Made by a program: the position numbers and the translations under genes
Shown: positions 16,785-23,989 of the stretch, in pieces
How the letters are laid out: each line of letters begins with the position of its first letter
Position numbering within the stretch: the first letter of the stretch is position 1
Notes under the pieces: generated by a model
What the model was told of the DNA's origin: nothing
The model's database searches: none
Seen by the model: the letters and a program-made list of their open reading frames with translations, nothing else
Source of the DNA: Elusimicrobia bacterium UBA6262
GTDB taxonomy: Bacteria > CAYTYR01 > UBA6262
Direction: 5' to 3'
Assembly (NCBI GenBank): GCA_002441095.1
Contig: DJVG01000067.1
Location: forward strand, 1-30,958
Length of the DNA stretch: 30,958 bases

Positions 16785-17633
16785 TTAGTTTACCATCTTA
16801 ATTTTATATTTGTCCCTGGTCATAAATTTACGCAATTTACTTAAGGCCTTTTTTTCAATTTGCCGGATTCTTTCCCGGGAAACCCCCAGTTTTTTGCCGA
16901 TCTGGTCGAGGGTCATCGGTTCCGCGCCACCAATTCCATAACGGTATTTTATGATCTTTACTTCTTTGGTGTCCAGGTATTTCAGGCAGGAAGCGATGGT
17001 TTGCGGGATCTTCACGTTTTCATCATATTGTTTTTCAGGATCAACAATAGTAGTATCGTTAATGACATCACCCAGGGTAATATCTGATTCATCATCGATC
17101 GGCGTATCCAGTGAGGTAGTCCCCAGGGAAAGGGCGTGAGTTTCAATAATATCCTGTAATTTTTCCGCCGGGATCTGCAAATGGCGTCCCAAGTCGGCTA
17201 GAGATGGATTCTTGCCCAGTTTTTGCGTCAGCTTTTTATTCATTTTCAGCATGCGTTGGATCTCTTCGATCTTATGGATAGGAATACGGATGGTCTTGGT
17301 CTGGCTGGAAAGCGCCCGGGCGATCGCTTGTTTGATCCAGTAGCTGGCGTAGGAAAAGAAATATCCTTTGCGGTAATTAAATTTTTCTACGGCTTTCATG
17401 AGGCCGATATTGCCTTCTTCGATCAAGTCCGGGAACGATAATCCCTGGTCCCGGTATTTTTTGGCGATGCTGATCACCAGGCGCAAATTCCCTTCGATCA
17501 TCCGGCGCCGCGCTTCCATATCCCCTTTTTTCAGACGGTTAGCTAATTTTTTAAGCTCATCATTGCTGATCAAGGGAAGTTTGCGTACCTGATTCAAATA
17601 GATCTTTAGAGTATTGTCATTTACCGCTGGCAT
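16785..17633 (-). CDS. RNA polymerase sigma70-family factor (RpoD/SigA-like, no region 1.1)
   Basis: The 282 residues contain region 1.2 (KIYLNQVRKLPLI), region 2 (NLRLVISIAKKYRDQGL...FSYASYWIKQAIARAL, about 49-107) with the promoter-melting and -10-recognition helices, region 3 (about 120-200) and a region 4 helix-turn-helix ending GVSRERIRQIEKKALSKLRKF. The acidic region 1.1 of typical RpoD is absent, so it could be a short primary sigma or a SigB/RpoS-type paralogue. The variant YRKGYFFSYASYWIKQAI replaces the usual GyKFSTYATWWIRQAI, which leans toward an alternative factor. Followed directly by apt. Confidence 0.88.
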   Translation of the reverse strand: MPAVNDNTLKIYLNQVRKLPLISNDELKKLANRLKKGDMEARRRMIEGNLRLVISIAKKYRDQGLSFPDLIEEGNIGLMKAVEKFNYRKGYFFSYASYWIKQAIARALSSQTKTIRIPIHKIEEIQRMLKMNKKLTQKLGKNPSLADLGRHLQIPAEKLQDIIETHALSLGTTSLDTPIDDESDITLGDVINDTTIVDPEKQYDENVKIPQTIASCLKYLDTKEVKIIKYRYGIGGAEPMTLDQIGKKLGVSRERIRQIEKKALSKLRKFMTRDKYKIKMVN

Positions 17634-17667
17634 TTTCTCCCCTATACGGCCAAAATCTAATTGCTTT

Positions 17668-17696
17668 ATTTTATCTTAATTATCGTCTTTATGCAA
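17668..17696 (-). promoter_or_regulatory. Promoter of the sigma factor-apt operon
   Basis: The minus strand has TTGCAT (17691-17696), a 17-base spacer and TAAAAT (17668-17673), 34 bases ahead of the sigma-factor ATG. A GGGGAG ribosome binding site lies between. Confidence 0.6.
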
Positions 17697-17720
17697 GTAA
17701 AAAATATTGAAATACGATAA

Positions 17721-17779
17721 CACAGATTAAAAAAGATGATTATCCGCCAATAAAACGAGGCGGACGCGGCACAGATTAA
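17721..17779. repeat. CACAGATTAA direct repeat bracketing a CCGCC/GGCGG mini-hairpin
   Basis: CACAGATTAA occurs at 17721-17730 and 17770-17779. Between them lies CCGCC-AATAAAACGA-GGCGG (17744-17763), closely similar to the hairpin at 5105-5132, including the following GACGC. On the minus strand the stem followed by CATCTTTTTT could serve as terminator for the acylphosphatase operon. Confidence 0.65.
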
Positions 17780-17781
17780 TA

Positions 17782-18072
17782 TTAAAGAGAAATAGCAAAA
17801 TCTTTATATTTGTTCTGGTACGATGACCATTCGACTTGAAGATTAGCAATATATTCAGCCATGTCTTTGGTTTGCAAGTCGTTGATCAGGTCCTGTAAAC
17901 TTTGTTTATCTCCTTCAGCTAGTATCTCAACATCACCGTTAGACAGGTTCTTCACAAAACCAGACAATTCCAGTCCGCTTGCCAGTTGGCGCGTATAATA
18001 ACGGAACCCTACCCCTTGTACTGTCCCTTGGACAATGATATGCACTGTTTTTAATTCGTTGACCATGGCCAT
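17782..18072 (-). CDS. acyP: Acylphosphatase
   Basis: Small enzyme hydrolysing acyl phosphates. The 96 residues include the signature GTVQGVGFRYYTR (16-28) with phosphate-binding Arg24 and the FVKNLSNGDVEI segment with catalytic Asn42. The ATG at 18072 lies inside the end of the YjbH-like gene (22-base overlap); a second in-frame ATG two codons later is possible. Last gene of the radC-to-acyP run. Confidence 0.93.
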   Translation of the reverse strand: MAMVNELKTVHIIVQGTVQGVGFRYYTRQLASGLELSGFVKNLSNGDVEILAEGDKQSLQDLINDLQTKDMAEYIANLQVEWSSYQNKYKDFAISL

Positions 18073-18743
18073 TTCTCAAGCAGCGGCTTAAACAGGAGCT
18101 CCGAGAAGTTTAAGCCAAAAGTAAAATTATCAAAATCCAGTTCCCTGTAGTCCTGCAGATTGATCAAACCGAACTCCAGCCGGATTTTAGGCGAGAGCAT
18201 TATCCGGTACCCGAGGTTATATGTTTCCCCGGCCTTGTCAAACACGATTTGAGTACGGGCAAAGGTTTTAGAAACGCCGCAGATGATCCGCCACCGGCCG
18301 TTTTCCTGAAATTTCAGGCCGGCAGTAGCATAGATATTATAAAAATTAACCAGGAGTTTATCAAAGGAAAGATAAAGGTCCTTATTATAAAAACCAAAGC
18401 TGGCAGAAAGCGGGTACTGGCTGGAGGATAAAAAATTAAATTTGCCATGCGGAATGATCCGGTGTTCCTGTTCCAGGTCCTTATTATATTGTTCGGCGTT
18501 GCCGCGTATTCCCAGCTCCAGGCCTGGCAGGAGACCGACATTGCACTTGAAAAGATATTTATGGGCCGCCAGGGTATAGTAGCCGTTATCCAGCACTGTC
18601 GCGGCAGGAATAGTCAGTAGTCCCGTCGGGCCATCAATGGTAGCAGCGCGGTAAAAAGGAGCGTCAGGCAATTCAGCGCAGTAGGGTAAAGCGGGCCAGG
18701 ATAAGATGAAGAAAAATAAAAAGCAGTAATTTATTTTGCGCAA
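18051..18743 (-). CDS. YjbH-like outer-membrane beta-barrel protein
   Basis: A 230-residue exported protein with N-terminal signal INYCFLFFFILSWPALPYCAEL. The segment DGPTGLLTIPAATVLDNG matches the start of YjbH-type lipoprotein/barrel proteins linked to exopolysaccharide export. The rest is alternating beta-strand sequence consistent with a small barrel. The start is a TTG at 18743 supported by GGAG about six bases upstream; no better ATG is available before the signal peptide. It lies 11 bases after endonuclease Q and overlaps acyP. No polysaccharide genes are nearby, so function is open. Confidence 0.7.
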   Translation of the reverse strand: MRKINYCFLFFFILSWPALPYCAELPDAPFYRAATIDGPTGLLTIPAATVLDNGYYTLAAHKYLFKCNVGLLPGLELGIRGNAEQYNKDLEQEHRIIPHGKFNFLSSSQYPLSASFGFYNKDLYLSFDKLLVNFYNIYATAGLKFQENGRWRIICGVSKTFARTQIVFDKAGETYNLGYRIMLSPKIRLEFGLINLQDYRELDFDNFTFGLNFSELLFKPLLEKWPWSTN

Positions 18744-18754
18744 GTCAGCTCCGC

Positions 18755-19957
18755 TTAAATAAATAATTTGATCGTGCCAAATTCTCCGTCATAGCCGGGA
18801 TTGATCTCGACATCCCCTTTTCTCATTTTGTTTATGCCCGACGCTATTTTTCCCGGCGTATGATTGCTGATCTCGTCAATGCTGATGTCCATGAGGATCC
18901 TGAATTCATTACCAAAACGGTTGATCAATTTAAAATATTCTTTTTCTACTTTTTGTGTATTTACGCCAGCGCCCAGGGCTTCAGCGATGATCTCCTGCAA
19001 GGGAATGAGGTGTTTAAAAGGAATAGCTTGTGGCGGTTTTGTTTTTAAGGCACGGTCAGCCAGCTTTTCCACCCGGTGCAATACCCCAACGGTGACCGGT
19101 TTTTTGCAGGCCGGACACTGGAGTTTTTGGGCGATAGTTTCCTGGGGATGGGCCCGGTAAGCGCAGAGCCGGTGGCCGTCAAAATGATATTTCCCTTCTT
19201 CCGGGAAGAATTCTATCGTATAAAGGAATTTTGCCAGGTCCTTGGTTTTAATAGCGGCGGTAATATCTTCATATATATGAGACGAATCAGGGATATTGAA
19301 AACGTTTGCTTCCCGTCCCAGCTTACGCAGTGAATGGGCGTCAGAGTTGGAAACCAGGCTGATGTGATCAAGGCGGGAAAGCCGCCAGTTCATAGTTGGG
19401 TCACTGGATAATCCGGTTTCAATAGCATAGATATTGCCGGTTTGGGCGCCAAAGCATTCCTCTAAACTGTCAAATCCTGAGGCTGAGCCGAAGACGCCAA
19501 AATGCGGGGTCCAGGCATGAGCCGGGATGACCAGGCAGTCAGCAGATGCTGCCAGCACCATTTCTACCAGTTTTTCCGGGTCCAGTCCCAGGATCGGCCG
19601 GCCATCAGAAGCCAGCTTGCCATAACCGGAGATATCCTTAATGATCTTCTCCACTGTCGCAAAATCAGGAGCCAGGATAATGTTATGGACTTTAAAGCAT
19701 TCTCCTTGCCGGTAAAAAATATTGGAAACTTCTGCCGTTAGTAAAAATTTAACGCCGTCATGTTCAAATGTGCCGGGGCCTGCCGGCTGTAAATATTTCC
19801 TCAATTCTTTAAGCCATTCCGGATGGGTAAAATCTCCCGTGCCCATTACCTGGATACCTTTGATCTTGGCCCACTTGGCTATACCCGGGATAGTCATATC
19901 CGGGCTGGTAGCCCGTGAATACCGGGAGTGGATGTGCAAGTCAGCGATCAGGGTCAT
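18755..19957 (-). CDS. Endonuclease Q-like PHP nuclease
   Basis: A 400-residue protein of the PHP-domain family that includes archaeal and Bacillus EndoQ, which nicks DNA 5' of deaminated bases (uracil, hypoxanthine, xanthine). PHP metal motifs: DLHIHSRYSR (6-15), MGTGDFTHPEWL (38-49), IPAHAWTPHFGVFGS (144-158) and SNSDAHSL (203-210). A Cys cluster (C265, C281, C284) and the GVLHRVEKLADR segment after CPACKK match the zinc-binding region of EndoQ. The start codon directly follows the radC stop, indicating coupled translation and supporting a DNA-repair role. Confidence 0.87.
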   Translation of the reverse strand: MTLIADLHIHSRYSRATSPDMTIPGIAKWAKIKGIQVMGTGDFTHPEWLKELRKYLQPAGPGTFEHDGVKFLLTAEVSNIFYRQGECFKVHNIILAPDFATVEKIIKDISGYGKLASDGRPILGLDPEKLVEMVLAASADCLVIPAHAWTPHFGVFGSASGFDSLEECFGAQTGNIYAIETGLSSDPTMNWRLSRLDHISLVSNSDAHSLRKLGREANVFNIPDSSHIYEDITAAIKTKDLAKFLYTIEFFPEEGKYHFDGHRLCAYRAHPQETIAQKLQCPACKKPVTVGVLHRVEKLADRALKTKPPQAIPFKHLIPLQEIIAEALGAGVNTQKVEKEYFKLINRFGNEFRILMDISIDEISNHTPGKIASGINKMRKGDVEINPGYDGEFGTIKLFI

Positions 19958-20635
19958 TTATAATAATCCTTTCTCCTTGAAGCTGAAATAATTATCTTTA
20001 GCCACGATCACATGGTCGATCACTTCAATGCCCATTATCTTGCCGGCCTCTACGAGGCGGCGGGAAATATGGATATCTTCTGTCGAAGGATTGGTATCGC
20101 CTGACGGATGATTGTGGGCGATAATGATCTGGGCCGCGGTATTCCTGACCGCGGGCTCGAATACTTCCCTGGGATGCACCAGGCTGGCATTAAGAGAGCC
20201 GATAGAAATGGTCTCTTTCTTTATTTCCTGGTTCCGTGTATCCAGGTAAAGGATCATAAAATGTTCTTTCTTGTTATCGCGGATATCTTTGAGCTGTCCA
20301 AAAACATCTTCCGGTTTCAGGTATAATTCTGCTTTCTTGTCTTTCAGCAGTCTCTTGCCTAGTTCAAAGCAGGCTACGATCTCGCAGGCTTTAGCCGGGC
20401 CAAGGCCATTATATCCCTGCAAGTCGTGAAAAGTCAAGTGCGGCAGTTTATCCCGGCCGTATTTTTTTATTATTTTATTGGCCAGTTCGACCACATTTTC
20501 CCCTTTTTTGCCGGAGCGCAGCAGGATGGCCAAGAGTTCGGTAAGAGAGAGTTTTTCCGGGCCATAGTGGATCAGTTTTTCACGCGGTCGTTCTATGGGC
20601 GGGACTTCATTCATTTTCATTATCGTTGACTCCAT
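19958..20635 (-). CDS. radC: RadC-family JAB/MPN protein
   Basis: A 225-residue RadC homologue with an N-terminal helix-hairpin-helix region (about 10-95; LSLTELLAILLRSG, YNGLGPAKA) and a C-terminal MPN/JAMM domain with HNHPSGDTNPSTED (174-187), the metalloprotease-like motif. The biochemical role of RadC is unsettled despite its historical link to DNA repair. First gene of the radC-endoQ-yjbH-acyP run. The ATG at 20635 is used, with alternative in-frame ATGs at codons 6 and 8. Confidence 0.92.
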   Translation of the reverse strand: MESTIMKMNEVPPIERPREKLIHYGPEKLSLTELLAILLRSGKKGENVVELANKIIKKYGRDKLPHLTFHDLQGYNGLGPAKACEIVACFELGKRLLKDKKAELYLKPEDVFGQLKDIRDNKKEHFMILYLDTRNQEIKKETISIGSLNASLVHPREVFEPAVRNTAAQIIIAHNHPSGDTNPSTEDIHISRRLVEAGKIMGIEVIDHVIVAKDNYFSFKEKGLL

Positions 20636-20645
20636 AATAATGAGT

Positions 20646-20686
20646 GCCCCAGAAATAAAGGCAATTTTCTTGCCGTATTCTGGGGC
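20646..20686. terminator. Large bipartite hairpin between ompA-like gene and radC
   Basis: GCCCCAGAA (20646-20654) pairs with TTCTGGGGC (20678-20686), and inside it GGCAA pairs with TTGCC. It lies 40 bases after the porin gene and just before radC. The following bases are not strongly U-rich on the minus strand, so it may be a terminator, mRNA 3' stabiliser or both. Confidence 0.6.
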
Positions 20687-20725
20687 TTGTTCATTTAAAT
20701 ATTTTTGTTACTAATAAAGAGAATC

Positions 20726-21835
20726 CTATTTTGTCAGTTGTTTTGTGGTAGTGATAGTAGCTACGACCCGACGGTTGATCTGGCGGCCTTCGCTGGTTTC
20801 ATTATCAGCGATCGGATACGCTGATCCATATCCCTTGGTGATCAAGCGCGCGCTGTCAATGGCAAAGTTGTTGACCAGGTAATCCCGCACATTATCGGCG
20901 CGTCTCTGGGAAAGGTCATTATTTAGTGCATCTGAACCTCTGTTGTCAGTATGGCCTTCGATCTCAGCGGTTACCGTAGGATACATCTTCATAAAATCTG
21001 CGACTGCCTTGATCTGGTCATCAAATTCCATGTTAATGTCGGCTTTGTTGGTATCAAAAACTATATTCATGGCAATGCTGACTATTTCTGAAAGTGTTAC
21101 CCCATATTTATCAACCAGGTTACCCTTTGGAGTATTCGGTTCTCTGTCCATATCATCAGGCACGCCATCTCCGTCGGTGTCAACAGGAGCTTTGAATTCC
21201 TGTACGACCGGCGCTGGAGCAGGTGCTAGTGCCTGTACAGCCGGCGCCGGTTTGGCGGCGCCAAAGTAATAGGTAAACATTAGGCCGACATTGGTCGATT
21301 GTACCGAGTTGGAACTTTTACCTTCATCATTGCCTTCAACAAAAGCCCAATTTTCGCGGGCCAGTAAACCTGCGGAAAAACCAGGAGTGAAGAAATATTC
21401 CAATCCCAGTCCAGCCTGGGCAGCAAAAGTATCATAGGCTTTAGCCCTGACATTCTGGACATTAGCCTTGCCGGCGCCGATTATAAAGATAGGTGTCAGG
21501 TGATTATCCGGCAGGAAAGAATATACTGCCGACAGCAGGATCGCTTCAGTGCGCACCGGCTGTGCAGTGCGAACATCATTATCTTTTTCGAATTTCAGGT
21601 TATCATAAGAAAGCATTAATCCCCAGTTCGAGGTTAAGCCATAACGGATCCAGCCACCCAGGTCAAGACCAGGATCATGTTCTCTTTCAATATAATTAGT
21701 CCTGGTAGGGATACAAGCGCCAACTGTACCTCCTATACCCCATAAACCAGCGACATCGTCGGCCAAAGAATTTGTAGCCAAGAACAGGCTTAAGCTGAGT
21801 AAAGCGATAATAAACAGTAAACATTTCTTACCCAT
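20726..21835 (-). CDS. OmpA-family outer-membrane protein
   Basis: A 369-residue exported protein. Residues 1-25 are a signal peptide (KKCLLFIIALLSLSLFLATNSLA). Residues about 30-190 form an 8-strand OmpA-type barrel (outer_membrane_beta-barrel look, GLEYFFTPGFSAGLLAREN). A Pro/Ala linker (APAPAPVVQ) follows, then a calcium-binding-type DTDGDGVPDDMD repeat (about 219-230) and the OmpA C-terminal peptidoglycan-binding domain (IVFDTNKADI ... IEGHTDNRGS ... LSQRRADNVRDYL ... GRQINRRV, about 255-365). It anchors the outer membrane to the wall. A consensus promoter and AAGGAGGAG site precede it, which suggests high expression. Confidence 0.93.
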   Translation of the reverse strand: MGKKCLLFIIALLSLSLFLATNSLADDVAGLWGIGGTVGACIPTRTNYIEREHDPGLDLGGWIRYGLTSNWGLMLSYDNLKFEKDNDVRTAQPVRTEAILLSAVYSFLPDNHLTPIFIIGAGKANVQNVRAKAYDTFAAQAGLGLEYFFTPGFSAGLLARENWAFVEGNDEGKSSNSVQSTNVGLMFTYYFGAAKPAPAVQALAPAPAPVVQEFKAPVDTDGDGVPDDMDREPNTPKGNLVDKYGVTLSEIVSIAMNIVFDTNKADINMEFDDQIKAVADFMKMYPTVTAEIEGHTDNRGSDALNNDLSQRRADNVRDYLVNNFAIDSARLITKGYGSAYPIADNETSEGRQINRRVVATITTTKQLTK

Positions 21836-21980
21836 GATTCTCCTCCTTGTTTATTTCATTGCGGTGGCAGAGTAATGAGAGTACGCTTACGCAGTTTTTG
21901 ATCGAAGCCCTAAAAAATAAATTTTATTAGGGGAAGTGGAAGTGGTTTCCTGCTTACTTTATAGAGTACTGATTTTTTTT

Positions 21981-22009
21981 AGTATAGCAAATATTTCGGG
22001 CAATGTCAA
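21981..22009 (-). promoter_or_regulatory. Near-perfect sigma70 promoter of the OmpA-like gene
   Basis: On the minus strand TTGACA (22004-22009), 17-base spacer, TATACT (21981-21986). The implied 5' UTR is about 140 nt. Confidence 0.8.
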
Positions 22010-22033
22010 TAAGAGTAAAATAATAGTCAGATG

Positions 22034-22188
22034 TTGAGTTTTTATCTCGGGGCGCTCCCGATGAAGTTAATCGGGAGAACCTTCCCGATCAAATCGGGAC
22101 GCGCTAAGCCTCCGCCAGAGGCGGATCAGCCTTAGGCTGAAATTGCGGACTACGCCCTTGAATTATTTGAGTTTTTATCTCGGGGCGC
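22034..22188. repeat. 22-bp duplication of the tRNA-Pro(CGG) 3' end, bracketing a hairpin cluster
   Basis: An identical 22-bp sequence, starting TTGAGTTTTTATCTCGGGGC, is at 22034-22055 and 22167-22188; the second copy includes the last bases of the tRNA gene. Between them are four tight hairpins: CTCCCGAT/ATCGGGAG (22055-22077), TCCCGAT-CAA-ATCGGGA (22083-22099), TCCGCC-AGA-GGCGGA (22111-22125) and TCAGCC-TTA-GGCTGA (22126-22140). No gene lies here; the rest of 21836-22033 is the OmpA 5' region. Confidence 0.85.
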
Positions 22189-22253
22189 CCGGATTTGAAC
22201 CGGGAACCTCACGGACCCGAACCGTGCGCGCTAGCCAATTGCGCTACGCCCCG
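22180..22253 (-). tRNA. tRNA-Pro(CGG)
   Basis: The 74-nt cloverleaf on the minus strand has acceptor CGGGGCG/CGCCCCG, anticodon arm CACGG-TTCGGGT-CCGTG (anticodon CGG), T-arm CCCGG-TTCAAAT-CCGGG and A discriminator. CCA is not encoded. Flanks TTGAGTTTTTATC and GATAAAAACTCAA are complementary and extend the acceptor stem by more than 10 bp. Confidence 0.96.
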
Positions 22254-22282
22254 GGATAAAAACTCAAATTCATATGTAGTTT

Positions 22283-22786
22283 TCATCTCCCTACAAACTT
22301 GCTAAATATACCAATAAATCCCATACAAGTCAAGAGAACAATTACTCCAGCCAGTAACACTCCCATCAGAATACTCGGCAAAGCATGCCTGAATTTTATC
22401 CCGAATAAGTAGGCGGCTATACAGCCGGTCCAGGCTCCGGTCATTGGCAGTGGAATCCCCACAAAAAGGATCAATCCAATAGCTCCGTACTTTTCTACTT
22501 TATCGCTGTGTTTGCGCGTACGCGCGAAAAGCCAGTTAAAATACCGATTAAAGATATTCCAGCGCATCAGGAATTTACTGGCTGATTCCAGTAAAAGTAA
22601 TATAGGAATGATTATTACGCTGTTACCCAGTACCGCCAGCCAGAAAGCTTTAGTGTAAGAGAACCCGAAGGATAAGGCCAGCGGGATGCCTCCTCTTAAT
22701 TCACTGATCGGTAACGCGGAAACGATCAGGATCACTGTTTCCGGCGAAAAAGCGCGTTTTAAAAAATCAATGATCTGCGCAGTCAC
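22283..22786 (-). CDS. Small multidrug-export-family membrane protein (COG2426-like)
   Basis: A 167-residue integral membrane protein with four or five hydrophobic segments. The SALPISELRGGIPLAL start and the KYGAIGLILFVGIPLPMTGAWTGCIAAYLFGI block are characteristic of the 'putative small multi-drug export protein' family (PF06695/COG2426). The transport role is poorly tested. GTG start overlaps the pcm stop by one base. tRNA-Pro(CGG) begins 29 bases after its stop, so the tRNA may be co-transcribed. Confidence 0.82.
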   Translation of the reverse strand: MTAQIIDFLKRAFSPETVILIVSALPISELRGGIPLALSFGFSYTKAFWLAVLGNSVIIIPILLLLESASKFLMRWNIFNRYFNWLFARTRKHSDKVEKYGAIGLILFVGIPLPMTGAWTGCIAAYLFGIKFRHALPSILMGVLLAGVIVLLTCMGFIGIFSKFVGR

Positions 22787-23454
22787 TACTGCTCCTTTTC
22801 CTCATGCCAGCCGAAAGCTCCCAGTAATGGCACAAAAACGACTTTCCCATAATTGAATATTTTTAATTCTCCTTTATGCTTTTCCCCTACCACCAGGTCC
22901 TGCCCAAAATTTGATCCCAAGGGAATGACGATTTTCCCATTTTCCTTGAGCTGGTCTAGTAATGGCTGGGGAATATTCGGTGCGCTGGCGGTGACGATGA
23001 TCCGGTCGTAGGGAGCCTGTTCCTGCCACCCGGTACTGCCGTCTCCTATGTGTAACTCAATATTTTTATAACCTAATTCTGCTAATGTTTGCCGGGCCGC
23101 CTGGCTGAGCTCTGGTATGCGTTCTACGCTATGCACCGTATCTGCCAATTCAGCCAGGATAGCAGTCTGGTAGCCGCTGCCTGTGCCGATCTCTAATACT
23201 TTCTCATTCCCATACAGCTCTAATAATTCAGTCATTAGCGCCACTATATAGGGTTGGGAAATGGTTTGCCCCTGGACCAGCGGCAGCGGGTGGTCGCTAT
23301 AGGCTTCAGGTAAGAATTTAACGTCAAGGAATTTATGCCGCGGTACTTTACGGCAAGCATCTATTACCTGCTGGTTCTTAATGCCTCTTGCTACGATCTG
23401 TTCTCGTACCATTTTTTCGCGAACCGCAACATAAAGGTCAAATTCTGTGCTCAA
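22786..23454 (-). CDS. pcm: Protein-L-isoaspartate O-methyltransferase
   Basis: SAM-dependent enzyme that starts repair of isoaspartyl residues in damaged proteins. The 222 residues show MVREQIVARGI, VPRHKFL, QTISQPYIVA (63-72) and the SAM motif LEIGTGSGYQ (87-96). The start is TTG at 23454, with GGGGTGAAG upstream and standard family N-terminal spacing. It lies between two related membrane-protein genes in one operon. Confidence 0.93.
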   Translation of the reverse strand: MSTEFDLYVAVREKMVREQIVARGIKNQQVIDACRKVPRHKFLDVKFLPEAYSDHPLPLVQGQTISQPYIVALMTELLELYGNEKVLEIGTGSGYQTAILAELADTVHSVERIPELSQAARQTLAELGYKNIELHIGDGSTGWQEQAPYDRIIVTASAPNIPQPLLDQLKENGKIVIPLGSNFGQDLVVGEKHKGELKIFNYGKVVFVPLLGAFGWHEEKEQ

Positions 23455-23458
23455 GGCT

Positions 23459-23989
23459 TCACCCCGCCGTGATTAATTTCCACAGATGCATAATGATAGT
23501 TTTGATTCCACCAAAGCCCAAGGCCAGGACCAGGCAGCTGATCAGACTGCCGGTGGCCAATAACAGGTAGCTGTGTTTCTTGTCTATTTTCAGCAGATGC
23601 GCCAGCAACACACCGGTCCACATTCCGCCGCCTAAAGAAGGCATAGCTGATACTAACACGACTCCCCATTGGCCGAACTTTTGCGCTCTTTTCAGTACCA
23701 GGGCCTGCAAATTCCGGTCTTCCCTGATGATCCTCTGTTTCTTGTATCCTCTAAGATGCCAGCGTTTCCGCCAGAGGCGAAGACGGGCAGTGATGAACCT
23801 GATCTTTTGCGGTCGCTCATAAATGTAATAAAATATGGGTACCTGGGCGATATCCATGGCAAAAATAAAAAGGACCGCTATGTACCACTTTACAAACATA
23901 GCCACAGCTATGGGAATAGAGATCAAACGGCTGGCTATAATATGAGTAATGATCAAGGTTAAAGTTTTGAGGATAAATTTCTGGATCAT
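23459..23989 (-). CDS. Small membrane protein, divergent paralogue of the export-family protein
   Basis: A 176-residue membrane protein: hydrophobic helices at about 8-60, a very basic loop (about 68-100; ARLRLWRKRWHLRGYKKQR) and two C-terminal helices. The block KFGQWGVVLVSAMPSLGGGMWTG aligns by eye with KYGAIGLILFVGIPLPMTGAWTG of the protein at 22283-22786, suggesting distant homology within the same family. It lies between the LpxL-type acyltransferase and pcm, with adjacent stop and start codons. Part of the basic loop is encoded by a mini-hairpin-like sequence. Confidence 0.75.
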   Translation of the reverse strand: MIQKFILKTLTLIITHIIASRLISIPIAVAMFVKWYIAVLFIFAMDIAQVPIFYYIYERPQKIRFITARLRLWRKRWHLRGYKKQRIIREDRNLQALVLKRAQKFGQWGVVLVSAMPSLGGGMWTGVLLAHLLKIDKKHSYLLLATGSLISCLVLALGFGGIKTIIMHLWKLITAG

